Origin: Candidatus Altimarinota bacterium
Lineage (GTDB): Bacteria > Patescibacteriota > Gracilibacteria > UBA1369 > LOWO2-01-FULL-3
Length of the DNA stretch: 64,000 bases
Assembly: GCA_023231115.1 (NCBI GenBank)
Contig: JALNWA010000005.1
Span: forward strand, 3,351 to 67,350
Direction: 5' to 3'
Both the position numbers and the translations under genes were made by a program. Below the pieces are notes generated by a model, which was not told where the DNA came from, made no database searches, and worked only from the letters and a program-made list of their open reading frames with translations. Shown piece by piece: positions 14,194-22,772 of the stretch; position 1 is the first letter of the stretch, and each line of letters begins with the position of its first letter.

Positions 14194-14652
14194 TTATTTT
14201 TCATCATCCATTCTTCCAGTGCAATCCTCATCAACACCGTCGCAAGCTTCTTCGTGAGGTTTTACTCCAGGCTGCTTCACGCTGTAACGATCATACGTGC
14301 ATGTTTGTATTTCTGCTCTGCAAATTCCGACGTCCATTTTAGACGGTTTTCCTGTATAAATAACTGCGGGCGTCAAGTCGTCATCCACAAGTCCGTCACA
14401 ATTATCATCAACACCGTCGCAAGCTTCTTCGTGAGGTTTTACTCCATTCTTATTAATGTAGCGATCATCCACACTTTCAAATCGAAGTCTTTCTTCATTT
14501 ATTAGAGTATCAGGTCTTGCTGTCATGACACTTCCATCTTTATCAAATGTGTTGGTTGTGTTCTCCAGAATCTCAGGTTTTTTATCTGCAATTGCGTCAG
14601 CATCACCAGTAGGTTTTTCTTCAGGGAAAGGTCTTTGAGTATCATTAGCCAT
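14194..14652 (-). CDS. Protein with two MopE-type metal-binding repeats
   Basis: From the ATG at 14652 the product has 152 residues. The first 75 are polar and probably disordered. Two repeats with the putative metal-binding signature follow: VKPHEEACDGVDDNCDGLVDDD and VKPHEEACDGVDEDCTGRMDDE, each with an Asp-rich loop and two Cys. Such repeats occur in surface proteins of the copper-responsive MopE type. No signal peptide is visible from this start. Start choice is supported by a strong promoter whose transcript would begin near 14674, inside a longer in-frame extension to 14709. The two repeats are near-identical in DNA (about 40 bp at 14229-14268 and 14407-14446). Confidence 0.7.
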   Translation of the reverse strand: MANDTQRPFPEEKPTGDADAIADKKPEILENTTNTFDKDGSVMTARPDTLINEERLRFESVDDRYINKNGVKPHEEACDGVDDNCDGLVDDDLTPAVIYTGKPSKMDVGICRAEIQTCTYDRYSVKQPGVKPHEEACDGVDEDCTGRMDDEK

Positions 14653-14680
14653 ATAAATATTTGTTAAATATAGGAAAACG

Positions 14681-14709
14681 ATTCTACTGTAAATAGTGCG
14701 AGGTGTCAA
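14681..14709 (-). promoter_or_regulatory. Promoter of the MopE-like gene
   Basis: On the minus strand TTGACA (14704-14709), 17 bp and TAGAAT (14681-14686) are close to consensus; the ATG is about 22 bp after the expected start of transcription. Confidence 0.7.
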
Positions 14710-14719
14710 GTTTTAAATG

Positions 14720-14983
14720 TCAAACCTCATCCACCCCACCCTTACTCCACGGATTGCATCTCAAAATTCGCCATCCAGCCTTAAGGCTTCCCCAAACTAG
14801 CCCATGTTTTTTCAAAGACTGTCGAGCATACTCCGAACAACTCGGCTTAAATCTGCAATATCCATATGGAAAAAGAGGCTTAAACCAGCCATGATCAGGC
14901 GACAAAGTTTTTTGATAAATAACAACGAAAAAAGCCGCCGTATTTCTCGGCAGCTTCCAAATGTATAAGAATAACCTCCTCAT
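14720..14983 (-). CDS. yidD: Membrane protein insertion efficiency factor YidD
   Basis: The 87-residue protein has the full YidD pattern: an N-terminal amphipathic helix, FFVVIYQKTLSPDHGW, then the Cys-containing core FKPSCSEYARQSL and GWRILRCNPWSKGG near the C-terminus. YidD is a small peripheral protein of the inner membrane that aids YidC-dependent insertion. It usually lies beside rnpA and yidC, but here it follows the LysM/M23 gene by 1 bp, so it is probably the second gene of that operon. No oxaA/yidC gene is in the window. Confidence 0.92.
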   Translation of the reverse strand: MRRLFLYIWKLPRNTAAFFVVIYQKTLSPDHGWFKPLFPYGYCRFKPSCSEYARQSLKKHGLVWGSLKAGWRILRCNPWSKGGVDEV

Positions 14984-14984
14984 C

Positions 14985-16229
14985 CTAGTAATAATTTATA
15001 GGATTTTGCTTAACACCGTCTATCGTAACTTCCCAATGTAAATGTATTCCTGTAATACCGTAAACACGTCCTGTGTTACCCATAATACCGATCACATCAC
15101 CTTGGTTTACAAACTGTCCAACTGAAACATTTACGCTATCAAGATGGGCATATAGAGATTTAACTCCGTTTCCATGATCTATAATTACGTGATTTCCGTA
15201 TCCGCCACCCCAAGTTCCTGAAGAAGCTTTGATTACTGTACCGCTAGCCGCAGACCAAATAGGTGGTTTGCTTCTATCGGCAATATCTATAGCATAATGT
15301 CCTCCGCGATATCCTTGTGTGATTTTACCTCTTGTAGGGAATATAAATATCTTTCCAACTGATGGCACTGCGCTTGAAGGAGAAGCCGAAATCGCACGAC
15401 TGTTTCTTGTAACTGAAGACACTCTATAAGTCTCTCCTGCGATCAAATCTCCTGCAATTGGTTTTGCATTAGGGATGAAAATCAACTGTCCTTTTGCAAC
15501 CGTCTCAGTATCAAGCCCGTTTTGAGCAATAATAGTATCCTGTGAAATATTGTATCTTGTCGCAATTTTATTCAAAGTATCTCCGGATTTAACGGTATAA
15601 CTAACACCATCAACCGGCGGAACTCGAAGTGATTGTCCTATTCTAAGCGAATTTGCATTAGCCAAATGGTTTTCCCACATAATAGTCTCTGTATTTAGCC
15701 CATATCTTGCCGCAATAACAGATAAAGACTCTCCGGACTCAACAACGTGAACCGCATAATCGGTAAGACCGATTCTTGAAGAATTATCTGTAATAGGATT
15801 CATTTTTACAATATATCCGTTTTCGTCTGAAACAAGCACATCTCCGGGAGTGACATAAGACTCCATGTAGTTCTCTTGATACATCATTGATGCGGCCGTG
15901 AAATTACCTCCTGAAGTGAAAGAAGTTACAAGCAAAGCCATAAGTGAAACAGTAGACGCCTGAAAAAGAAGTTTTTTCTGAGGAGCCGCAGGAATAGCCT
16001 TGCTAATGTACTTTTTAATATCATCCAGAAACGCAAAAAACCTTTCAGCGACAGGATTCTTCAAAAGATAAGAAATAGGAGAGATTGTGAATTTAAGAAA
16101 ATCAACCACATACATTTTCACAAGATATCCTTTTGAGAATATACGTAGATGACGCATTCTTCTCGCAAACTTATTAACCTGTAATGTTGTTTCTAATATA
16201 TCTATGGTAAGTTTGGTTAGTTTTTTCAA
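14985..16229 (-). CDS. LysM-domain M23 metallopeptidase (cell-wall hydrolase)
   Basis: The 414-residue protein has a basic N-terminal region of about 95 residues and a transmembrane anchor at about 98-118. Two LysM repeats are at roughly 160-205 and 208-253 (HVVESGESLSVIAARYGL and YTVKSGDTLNKIATRYNI). A C-terminal M23 domain starts at about 295. Zinc ligands are visible: GGHYAIDIAD (His, Asp) and GIHLHWEV (HxH). It should cleave peptidoglycan cross-bridges outside the membrane. The start is a TTG at 16229; a promoter lies so close that transcripts would begin about at that codon, so translation could be leaderless or begin at a later ATG. Confidence 0.88.
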   Translation of the reverse strand: MKKLTKLTIDILETTLQVNKFARRMRHLRIFSKGYLVKMYVVDFLKFTISPISYLLKNPVAERFFAFLDDIKKYISKAIPAAPQKKLLFQASTVSLMALLVTSFTSGGNFTAASMMYQENYMESYVTPGDVLVSDENGYIVKMNPITDNSSRIGLTDYAVHVVESGESLSVIAARYGLNTETIMWENHLANANSLRIGQSLRVPPVDGVSYTVKSGDTLNKIATRYNISQDTIIAQNGLDTETVAKGQLIFIPNAKPIAGDLIAGETYRVSSVTRNSRAISASPSSAVPSVGKIFIFPTRGKITQGYRGGHYAIDIADRSKPPIWSAASGTVIKASSGTWGGGYGNHVIIDHGNGVKSLYAHLDSVNVSVGQFVNQGDVIGIMGNTGRVYGITGIHLHWEVTIDGVKQNPINYY

Positions 16230-16236
16230 GCAAGCG

Positions 16237-16265
16237 ACTATAACACGAGATGCTTAAAATGTCAA
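16237..16265 (-). promoter_or_regulatory. Strong promoter of the LysM/M23-yidD operon
   Basis: On the minus strand TTGACA (16260-16265), 17 bp, TATAGT (16237-16242). The expected start point near 16230 coincides with the TTG start codon at 16229. Confidence 0.7.
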
Positions 16266-16582
16266 CCTACAACAATATTCATTTAATTATGACTGATTTT
16301 GCCCCTATAAGACAATACCCCCTAGTTGACTTTCACTATAAAACATGGTGAGCGGATTGTTTGAAGAATTTTTAACACGCAAAAAACCTCTGGAATAAGC
16401 CCTAAATAAAGTCAAGAGCATTGTTGAAATATAACTGTCTAAGAAAATAAATACTTGACTTTTTGACACAATCATTGTCTTTTTCTCTTGCAAAAAAATT
16501 GCCATTTTGGTAACTTCCGTCTGCTTTTATATTTCTGCTCTATCGTCTAAATATAGATATAGGGCTATAATCCAAAGAATAT
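16266..16582. other. Intergenic region upstream of rpsF
   Basis: No gene was found in these 317 bp. A TATAAT at 16566-16571 lies 11 bp before the rpsF ATG, which would give a very short leader, but no good -35 was seen at 17 bp. TTGACT and TTGACA occur near 16453-16468 without a matching -10. A small inverted repeat GACA-CAATCAT-TGTC lies in the same stretch. Confidence 0.4.
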
Positions 16583-17248
16583 ATGGATACACGACTCGCA
16601 AAATACGAGCTCATGGTGATTCTTATGCCGGATATGGGTGAATCCAAAACGGCCGAAGAACTCCAAGAAGTTCGAGAACAAATCACCGCAACTGGTGGAG
16701 AGATCCTAGATGAGGATCTTTGGGGTGTTCGCAAACTTGCTTACCAAATCAAAAAGCAAGAAAACGGCTACTATGCAGTGTTTAATTTCACATTTGACAC
16801 AAGCAAAGTACACGAATTAGAGACATCTCTTATTCTAAATCCACAAGTTATAAGACAGCTTGTACTTAGAATTTCAGATTCATACACTTTAAAGAAACTT
16901 GCAGATTACGAAGAGCAGTGGGCAAAAGATGACCTTGAAAGCAAACAAAAAGAAGACGCTGAACAGGAAAGAAAAGATGAACTTAAAAAACCCGTAAGAA
17001 AGGTTGAAAAACCTCTTAAGAAAGAGGAAAAGGTCGTTGAAGTAAAAGAAGAAAAAGAAGAAGAAAAACCTAAAAAAGAAACAAAGAAAATAAAAGAAGA
17101 AGTAAAAGAAGAAAAAGAGGAGGAAGAAGAAAAGCCAAAGAAAGAAACAAAGAAGAAAAAAGAGGAAGAAACTGATTCAAGATCAAAACTTGATGAATTT
17201 GACGAAAAACTAAGAAGCCTTATAAACGATCCGGATATAACTTTATAA
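16583..17248 (+). CDS. rpsF: 30S ribosomal protein S6 with long charged C-terminal tail
   Basis: Residues 1-100 are a normal S6 domain (KYELMVILMPDMG, GVRKLAYQIKKQENGYYAVFNF, RQLVLRISD). S6 binds S18 and 16S rRNA in the platform of the small subunit. S6 is usually 95-130 residues, but this protein has 221. The extra part is a low-complexity tail (about 115-200) of Glu and Lys with repeated EEKPKKETKK blocks, ending in a short helix SKLDEFDEKLRSLIND. It is first of rpsF-ssb-rpsR. Confidence 0.95.
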   Translation: MDTRLAKYELMVILMPDMGESKTAEELQEVREQITATGGEILDEDLWGVRKLAYQIKKQENGYYAVFNFTFDTSKVHELETSLILNPQVIRQLVLRISDSYTLKKLADYEEQWAKDDLESKQKEDAEQERKDELKKPVRKVEKPLKKEEKVVEVKEEKEEEKPKKETKKIKEEVKEEKEEEEEKPKKETKKKKEEETDSRSKLDEFDEKLRSLINDPDITL

Positions 17249-17268
17249 TTTTTTAACGACGCCAAAAT

Positions 17269-17700
17269 ATGAGATCAATAAACAAAGTTATTATTGTCGG
17301 AAATCTTACGAGAGATCCTGAACTAAAACAAACGCAAAGCGGTCAGCCTGTAGCCACATTTGGCATTGCAACAAATCGCGAATGGGCGACAAGAGACAAC
17401 GACAGAAAGAAATCTACGGAATTTCATGAAGTTGTTGCTTGGGCAAGGCTTGCGGAAATTTGCGCTCAGTATCTTCGAAAAGGAAAATTGGTATACATCG
17501 AAGGATATCTAAAAACACGAAGCTGGGAATCTGAAAGCGGAGAAAAAAGATTCCGAACCGAAGTGGTCATGCAGGACATGATCATGTTGGACAAAAGAGC
17601 CGGTTCTCCTGAAGAGGAAAAGGAAATTCTCGATGCAGTATCTGAAAACTCAACAGACCTTCCAGTCTATGGAGACGACGAAGGAGAAAACGTATTCTAA
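17269..17700 (+). CDS. ssb: Single-stranded DNA-binding protein
   Basis: The 143-residue SSB has a full OB fold over residues 1-105 (INKVIIVGNLTRDPELKQT, FHEVVAWARLAEICAQYL, GKLVYIEGYLKTRSW), followed by a short acidic tail. The usual DDxPF end is not present; the C-terminus is GDDEGENVF, which is acidic and ends with Phe. It coats single-stranded DNA during replication, recombination and repair. The gene sits between rpsF and rpsR, its classical place. Confidence 0.95.
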   Translation: MRSINKVIIVGNLTRDPELKQTQSGQPVATFGIATNREWATRDNDRKKSTEFHEVVAWARLAEICAQYLRKGKLVYIEGYLKTRSWESESGEKRFRTEVVMQDMIMLDKRAGSPEEEKEILDAVSENSTDLPVYGDDEGENVF

Positions 17701-17724
17701 ATATCAACTTAAACTTAAAATAAC

Positions 17725-17937
17725 ATGCCAACATTTAAAAACAGAAAGTGTTACTTCCACTCAGAAGACATCAAACATATCGATTATAAAAATACAAGAC
17801 TCCTAAGAAAATTTTTGACACAATATTTCAAGATTGTTCCAAGATATTACTCAGGAACTTGTATAAAACACCAAAAAGAGATTTCAACAGCAATCAAAAA
17901 CGCCAGAATAATGGGACTTCTCAGGTTCACAAGATAA
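17725..17937 (+). CDS. rpsR: 30S ribosomal protein S18
   Basis: The 70-residue protein matches S18: a short N-terminus with CYFHSEDIKHIDYKN, then LLRKFLTQYFKIVPRYYSGTC and a C-terminal KHQKEISTAIKNARIMGLLRF. S18 pairs with S6 in the platform of the small subunit. It ends the rpsF-ssb-rpsR operon and is followed by a strong terminator. The rplI (L9) gene that commonly follows is not here, and is absent from the whole window. Confidence 0.95.
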   Translation: MPTFKNRKCYFHSEDIKHIDYKNTRLLRKFLTQYFKIVPRYYSGTCIKHQKEISTAIKNARIMGLLRFTR

Positions 17938-17948
17938 ACTTGAATACT

Positions 17949-17976
17949 AAAAGCCCCTAGACGGGGGCTTTTTTTT
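17949..17976 (+). terminator. Terminator of rpsF-ssb-rpsR
   Basis: A stem AAAAGCCCC / GGGGGCTTTT with loop TAGAC is followed by eight T residues. A possible promoter for the next gene overlaps it (TAGACG 17958-17963, 17 bp, TAAAAT 17981-17986). Confidence 0.85.
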
Positions 17977-18009
17977 GTGCTAAAATTATATGAAAAAATA
18001 AAAACAAAA

Positions 18010-18564
18010 ATGATTTCAAGAATTGTATCTAATCTACGAAACAGGAAATTAAAAAAAATTCAAAACCGTGAAATGGAAACAAACACGGAATCTTCTTTCG
18101 AAGAAGAAGTTATTTCTTGGACAGCTCCGGAATCAGTAAAATACAACAGAGGAATGCTTTGGAAGGTGGTAGTTTCGCTTATTTCAGCGGGTTTAGTCGT
18201 TTTTGGATTTTTCTATAACGCATGGACATTTTCGTTGGCGGTAATCGTATTCGCGATTGTATACGCAATCGTAAACAGAAAAGATCCAAAAGAAATAAAA
18301 GTAATAATTTCTGAAATTGGGATAAAAGCGGGATACAGAAAATATCCGTATAGCGCGATAAAAGACTTCTGCATAGTTTACAATCCGCCATACGCTTCAG
18401 AGCTTCACTTAAGGGTTTTAAACGATATTGCTCACGAAATAATAATTCATTTGTGGGGACAAAATCCCGCACAGTTAAGAAATTACCTTTTGACACATCT
18501 CAAAGAAAAAACGGATCACAGAGAATCGTTTTCCGATGCGATTTTAAGATTATTTAAAATATAA
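18010..18564 (+). CDS. Membrane protein with two helices and PH-like domain
   Basis: From the ATG at 18010 the product has 184 residues. A basic N-terminus is followed by an acidic stretch, then two close transmembrane helices at about residues 53-90 (LWKVVVSLISAGLVVFGFFY and the next segment). A soluble domain with strands VIISEIGIKAG and YSAIKDFCIVYNPPYASELHL follows, resembling bacterial PH-like domains. The function is unknown. The in-frame GTG at 17977 lies upstream of the likely -10 and is not favoured. It is the first gene of a plus-strand cluster of five and is followed 2 bp later by the next gene. Confidence 0.6.
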   Translation: MISRIVSNLRNRKLKKIQNREMETNTESSFEEEVISWTAPESVKYNRGMLWKVVVSLISAGLVVFGFFYNAWTFSLAVIVFAIVYAIVNRKDPKEIKVIISEIGIKAGYRKYPYSAIKDFCIVYNPPYASELHLRVLNDIAHEIIIHLWGQNPAQLRNYLLTHLKEKTDHRESFSDAILRLFKI

Positions 18565-18566
18565 AA

Positions 18567-20126
18567 ATGACAGGTAAACCTGAAGAAAATTTGGGAGAAC
18601 AATCACCTCAACAGGCTGTTTCTGCGCCAAGCGTAACAACACCTGCAAGAAGAGCTGAAAACGTTCCTCTTGCTCAGGGAATAGAGGAAAACAAAGCTAA
18701 AGAAGAAAAGGCGGCGGAAGAAGGGAAAAAAAATATACGCGAAGCTTTTTCCAAAGCTGGTGGAGTAGAGCCAAGATTGGAATATTCCGAATCTGTTTTG
18801 GAAGAAACATTACTTTCCCCAATCATAAATTTGGAAAAAGACTGGGAAAAGCTAAGGAACGATTTGTACGCAAGATCTCAAAACGGAGAAAACATAACAG
18901 TCGCAGAGTTAAATGCCCAAACATCAGAAATAGAAAAACAAATGCAAACTACTGCCAAAATTATCAGTGCATATATTTTTAAAATGGCGGAAAAAACAGG
19001 CGGAAAACTTTCACCTGAAGCATTGGCTGAAATTATAAACAGCGTAAATAAAAGCGCAGTGAAAATGGCGGAGATAGCTCTTTTGCAAAAAGAAGCTCCA
19101 GCGCTTGCAGAAGCGATGAAACTGGCATTGAAAATTGAGAGAATTGATGAAAAAAAAGTATTCGAAGATCTCTCAAAAATTATTTTGGAAGGATCAAGTT
19201 TATGCAATTACGTGTGGACCGTACTTTCATTGATGGACGCTGAATTGCAGATTAGATTTGGAAAATTTTATATAGAAAATAACAAATTAAATCCACAGGA
19301 CGCACAAATATTTTTGGAAAAATGGAGCGTTCAAGGAAACATAAGCGTTGAAACAATGAAAAAAATTCTCGAAACTTCGGGAACATACACGCAAGAATTT
19401 GAAAAAAAAGCTGAAGAATTCGCTACAAATTGGAGAAAGAAAAATGATTTCATGAAGGCCGCAAAACTAATGATGCAGAAATCATACGGAGCAACCAATC
19501 AAGCGATGGAAAAACTTGAACCTTTGAATGTTTTGAAATTTCTTGGACAGGTTTGGTCGGTCGGTACGATAGGTCTAAATTTAATGACCGCAATGTTCTA
19601 CGGAGGCAAACTTAATGATTTTGATTTCATATTGAAACAAATGATGAATCCATACGTTGGAGTGAGCACGGCTATTTTGGTTGGAACCTCAGGCGTTGCT
19701 TCGGGAGCTCCGGAAGAAGAAAGAAAAACAGCGGAAAGAGTTAAAGCAAAACAAGAATTGAAAATACTTACTTCAAAACGTAATTTGGAAGTATTTTTGA
19801 CATCAAACGATTTTGAAGGATCAAAAAAATTCTGGGAATTTTTGCAGGATGTTCGCCAAAAATTTGGTGACGAAAAAACGCCATTTCCTGAAAACGCCAT
19901 GACGAAAGAAACATTTATCAGCTGGTTAAAATTAAAATACAGCAAGGCAAACGCTCAAGAGAAAGACAAAATTATAAAAGTGATCGCAGGATTGAGCGAC
20001 AATGGAATAGCGGATGATCAGAAAATAACAGACGAAGATCTTTACAGATTATCCCTGCCTTTTTCTACGTTTCAAATAGGCGGATCGCGCGCACAAGAAA
20101 CTTACAATAACGCACTAAAAGCATAA
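18567..20126 (+). CDS. Hypothetical helical protein upstream of VirB6-like gene
   Basis: The 519-residue protein was not recognised. Residues 1-60 are polar and disordered (Gln, Pro, Glu, Lys). The rest is predicted mainly helical, with one moderately hydrophobic pair near residues 315-375 (VWSVGTIGLNLMTAMFYG and VGVSTAILVGTSGVASG) that may insert in a membrane. No catalytic motif was seen. Its stop codon overlaps the start of the polytopic membrane protein gene (TAATG), so the two are translationally coupled and probably work together. Confidence 0.6.
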   Translation: MTGKPEENLGEQSPQQAVSAPSVTTPARRAENVPLAQGIEENKAKEEKAAEEGKKNIREAFSKAGGVEPRLEYSESVLEETLLSPIINLEKDWEKLRNDLYARSQNGENITVAELNAQTSEIEKQMQTTAKIISAYIFKMAEKTGGKLSPEALAEIINSVNKSAVKMAEIALLQKEAPALAEAMKLALKIERIDEKKVFEDLSKIILEGSSLCNYVWTVLSLMDAELQIRFGKFYIENNKLNPQDAQIFLEKWSVQGNISVETMKKILETSGTYTQEFEKKAEEFATNWRKKNDFMKAAKLMMQKSYGATNQAMEKLEPLNVLKFLGQVWSVGTIGLNLMTAMFYGGKLNDFDFILKQMMNPYVGVSTAILVGTSGVASGAPEEERKTAERVKAKQELKILTSKRNLEVFLTSNDFEGSKKFWEFLQDVRQKFGDEKTPFPENAMTKETFISWLKLKYSKANAQEKDKIIKVIAGLSDNGIADDQKITDEDLYRLSLPFSTFQIGGSRAQETYNNALKA

Positions 20127-22741
20127 TGAAAAAAATACTACAAAAATCGATTATCGTTCTGGTCACAGCATTTATGGCCATACTTTCGTTTGGAGGAACA
20201 GGCGTATCTCAAAAAGCATACGCGGACGAACCTGCAAAGACAGGAACAGCAACGACAACGGAAGCCCTTACAAACGAACAAGCGAAAGAACTTTGCACGA
20301 AAGCAAACGGAACTTATGAAGAATACAACAATACATGTTTCATTGCCGGCGCCAAGGATTGTACCGCATTGCCGGGATACGAAATATTGGGAACCCCAGC
20401 CACAGAAGGGGTAGCTTGTCAAAAATCCATAGCATCATCGACAGTAAATACGGAGCAAGAAAAAGTACTTAAAGACAAAATATATGTTTTAATCCCGATA
20501 CAAAGAGCCTTGAACACAATGCTATGGCCGGTGCTTGTGATGATTGGAGATTTGATGAACAACAACATCCTTTTTGGAGCCGGAATGGACGAAAGATTGC
20601 GTGAAATATGGATTCCGGTAAGGAATTTGATAAATCTGTTCTTTGTCTTGGCGATGGTTGTAATAGCGATATACAACATTCTTGGAGTAGGTGACGACAA
20701 TGATGCATATTCAATCAAACAGGTTTTACCGAAAATAATTATCGCAATAATCGCGGTAAACTTTTCATTTACAGGAATAAAAATATTTCTGGATGGAATA
20801 AATGTACTTACGTCCTCGATTTTTGCGCTTCCTGATCAGGTAAAAGAAGGGCTGGCAAATATAAGTCAAGATCCGCCAACGGTGAAAAGGTTTTGCTTGG
20901 CAACGATGGGACAAACAATAGCGGATTTAAACCCTCTTAGTGCCTCGGATGCAAAATTAGATTTGGCAACATATAAAATTGAAGCCATCAAAGTTATAGG
21001 TCAAGAAACTCCAGGATTGAAAGCAGCTACATCCAAAGAAGAAGTTGATAAATTAATTCCGGAAGATAAAAAAGACAAGTTTAAATCAGCAGTAACAGAA
21101 GCGGAAGACAACCGAGCATGTAAAAACAATGGTGAATTGACAGAGAGAGGAAAAGCGTTTTTATCAAGATATAACACACAAAACGCCGCACTTGCGATGG
21201 CATTAAATATGTCAAAAATAGTTTTCTATCCTGAAATAGACATAACGACATTCACGTCGGCAAACATTTCAAAATTGTTTATAAATACAATTTTCTCAAT
21301 GGTGATGTATGTCATATTTGTGGCATCATTCTTTATTCTTTTCGTGATATTGGTGGCTCGTCTTGTGGTTCTATGGCTCGGAATAGTTGCATCGCCGGTT
21401 ATTATAGTGGCGATGGTTCTGCCTGTATTCAAAGAAAAATTAGGGCTTGCGGATTTGCTCGGTAAATTTGTGAAAAACGCCGTGGCGCCTATTCTCATAG
21501 CCTTCGCAATGACAGTAGGATGGATAATGTTGAGAGCAATACAAAATGTGGAAAGCTTGGATGCAACAATTACATTGGGAAATGGAATTCCGGTTTCAGG
21601 ATTAAACACAATTCAAGATTTGATAGTTGCTGTGGGCACGGTCGGAGTGCTTTGGTTCGCAGTAAAAGCCGCATCTGCAGGCACAATCGCAGAACCCGTC
21701 ACAGGAGCTATTATGGGTGCACTTGGAAGCTCTGCGAAATGGATTGGAGATCTTGCATGGAAACACACTCCTATTTTCCCTGTCCCAATTCCTGGACAGC
21801 CTGGACTTAAAGCCAGCGCCGGAATGATCGGACAAACTCTTAAAGACATGCAGGATGAATTCGAAAAAATTCCAGACGGAGAGTTTAAAGGTGAAAGAAA
21901 ACAAGATCTCTTATCTTTGGCTACAGGACTTAAAAAACGTGGTCAAGGAAACTTCGAAGACCTCAAAGATGCAGGTAGCGCAACCGCCGCAATAAATCGT
22001 CTTACAAGCAGCGTAAGGGATATAGAACGTGGAGGCGAGAATGTAAGTAAAGGTTTTCAAGACTTTAACAATCAACCTTTCGGAAAAAAACTAATACCCG
22101 CTCTAAATAGTGGAACTTTGGGTCGTGAGGAGGGAAAAGAACTTGGAGGTTTAATAGAAAAATCAGGAAACATGACTTTATCACCTGAAGACAGAGACAA
22201 GGCTCAGAAAGATTTAGTTAAATTTTTAGAAAATCAATCAAAAATGGGCAGAATCAGAACAGCCGCAGAAGATTGGGACAAAAGGTATGGACTTACACCA
22301 GCCACACCTGCACCTGAATACACTCCAAACGTATCGGCAACCGACAAGCTCGGTTCACAACAGCTTGGAGCTCAGGCTGAACAAATAAAAACCGCGACAA
22401 AAGATCTTGTCACAGCCTTACAAAATAAGAGTACAAGCAAAGGAGACGTGGAACAAATTCTTACCAGATTTACAGCTAATGGACAAAATGTAAAAGCTGA
22501 CCAATTACTAAGATTCATAAAAGATCCAATAGCCGTTACTCAACTTAAAAAAATATTATCGCCAATAGCCGGAGGAACAGCATCAGATCAACAAATTCAA
22601 GCCGCGTTAAACAGAGTATTGGCGACACCAGCAACACCAGCGACAGCCGCTCCGGCCGCAGCACCAGCTCCGGCGGCACCAGCGGCTCCGACAGCACCGA
22701 CAGCTCCTGCAACAACAACAACACCACCACCAACCACTTGA
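20126..22741 (+). CDS. VirB6/TrbL-like polytopic membrane protein
   Basis: The 871-residue protein has a signal peptide (1-33), a Cys-containing extracytoplasmic segment (about 55-105) and about seven transmembrane helices. They include LINLFFVLAMVVIAIYNILG (about 165-185), a pair near 385-440 and two more near 450-525. A soluble tail from 540 onward ends in an Ala/Pro/Thr-rich low-complexity stretch. Topology and length fit VirB6/TrbL-type channel proteins of type IV secretion, which are common in Patescibacteria; this is an inference from architecture. No VirB4-type ATPase gene is in the window. It ends with TGA, showing that UGA is a stop here. Confidence 0.55.
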   Translation: MKKILQKSIIVLVTAFMAILSFGGTGVSQKAYADEPAKTGTATTTEALTNEQAKELCTKANGTYEEYNNTCFIAGAKDCTALPGYEILGTPATEGVACQKSIASSTVNTEQEKVLKDKIYVLIPIQRALNTMLWPVLVMIGDLMNNNILFGAGMDERLREIWIPVRNLINLFFVLAMVVIAIYNILGVGDDNDAYSIKQVLPKIIIAIIAVNFSFTGIKIFLDGINVLTSSIFALPDQVKEGLANISQDPPTVKRFCLATMGQTIADLNPLSASDAKLDLATYKIEAIKVIGQETPGLKAATSKEEVDKLIPEDKKDKFKSAVTEAEDNRACKNNGELTERGKAFLSRYNTQNAALAMALNMSKIVFYPEIDITTFTSANISKLFINTIFSMVMYVIFVASFFILFVILVARLVVLWLGIVASPVIIVAMVLPVFKEKLGLADLLGKFVKNAVAPILIAFAMTVGWIMLRAIQNVESLDATITLGNGIPVSGLNTIQDLIVAVGTVGVLWFAVKAASAGTIAEPVTGAIMGALGSSAKWIGDLAWKHTPIFPVPIPGQPGLKASAGMIGQTLKDMQDEFEKIPDGEFKGERKQDLLSLATGLKKRGQGNFEDLKDAGSATAAINRLTSSVRDIERGGENVSKGFQDFNNQPFGKKLIPALNSGTLGREEGKELGGLIEKSGNMTLSPEDRDKAQKDLVKFLENQSKMGRIRTAAEDWDKRYGLTPATPAPEYTPNVSATDKLGSQQLGAQAEQIKTATKDLVTALQNKSTSKGDVEQILTRFTANGQNVKADQLLRFIKDPIAVTQLKKILSPIAGGTASDQQIQAALNRVLATPATPATAAPAAAPAPAAPAAPTAPTAPATTTTPPPTT

Positions 22742-22772
22742 AGACCTGAAATAAGGGTATAAAATACAATCA

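Noticed and set aside
16305..16505. 66-codon minus-strand frame upstream of rpsF
   Set aside because: It has no ribosome site, no recognisable protein pattern, and lies in AT-rich spacer DNA.
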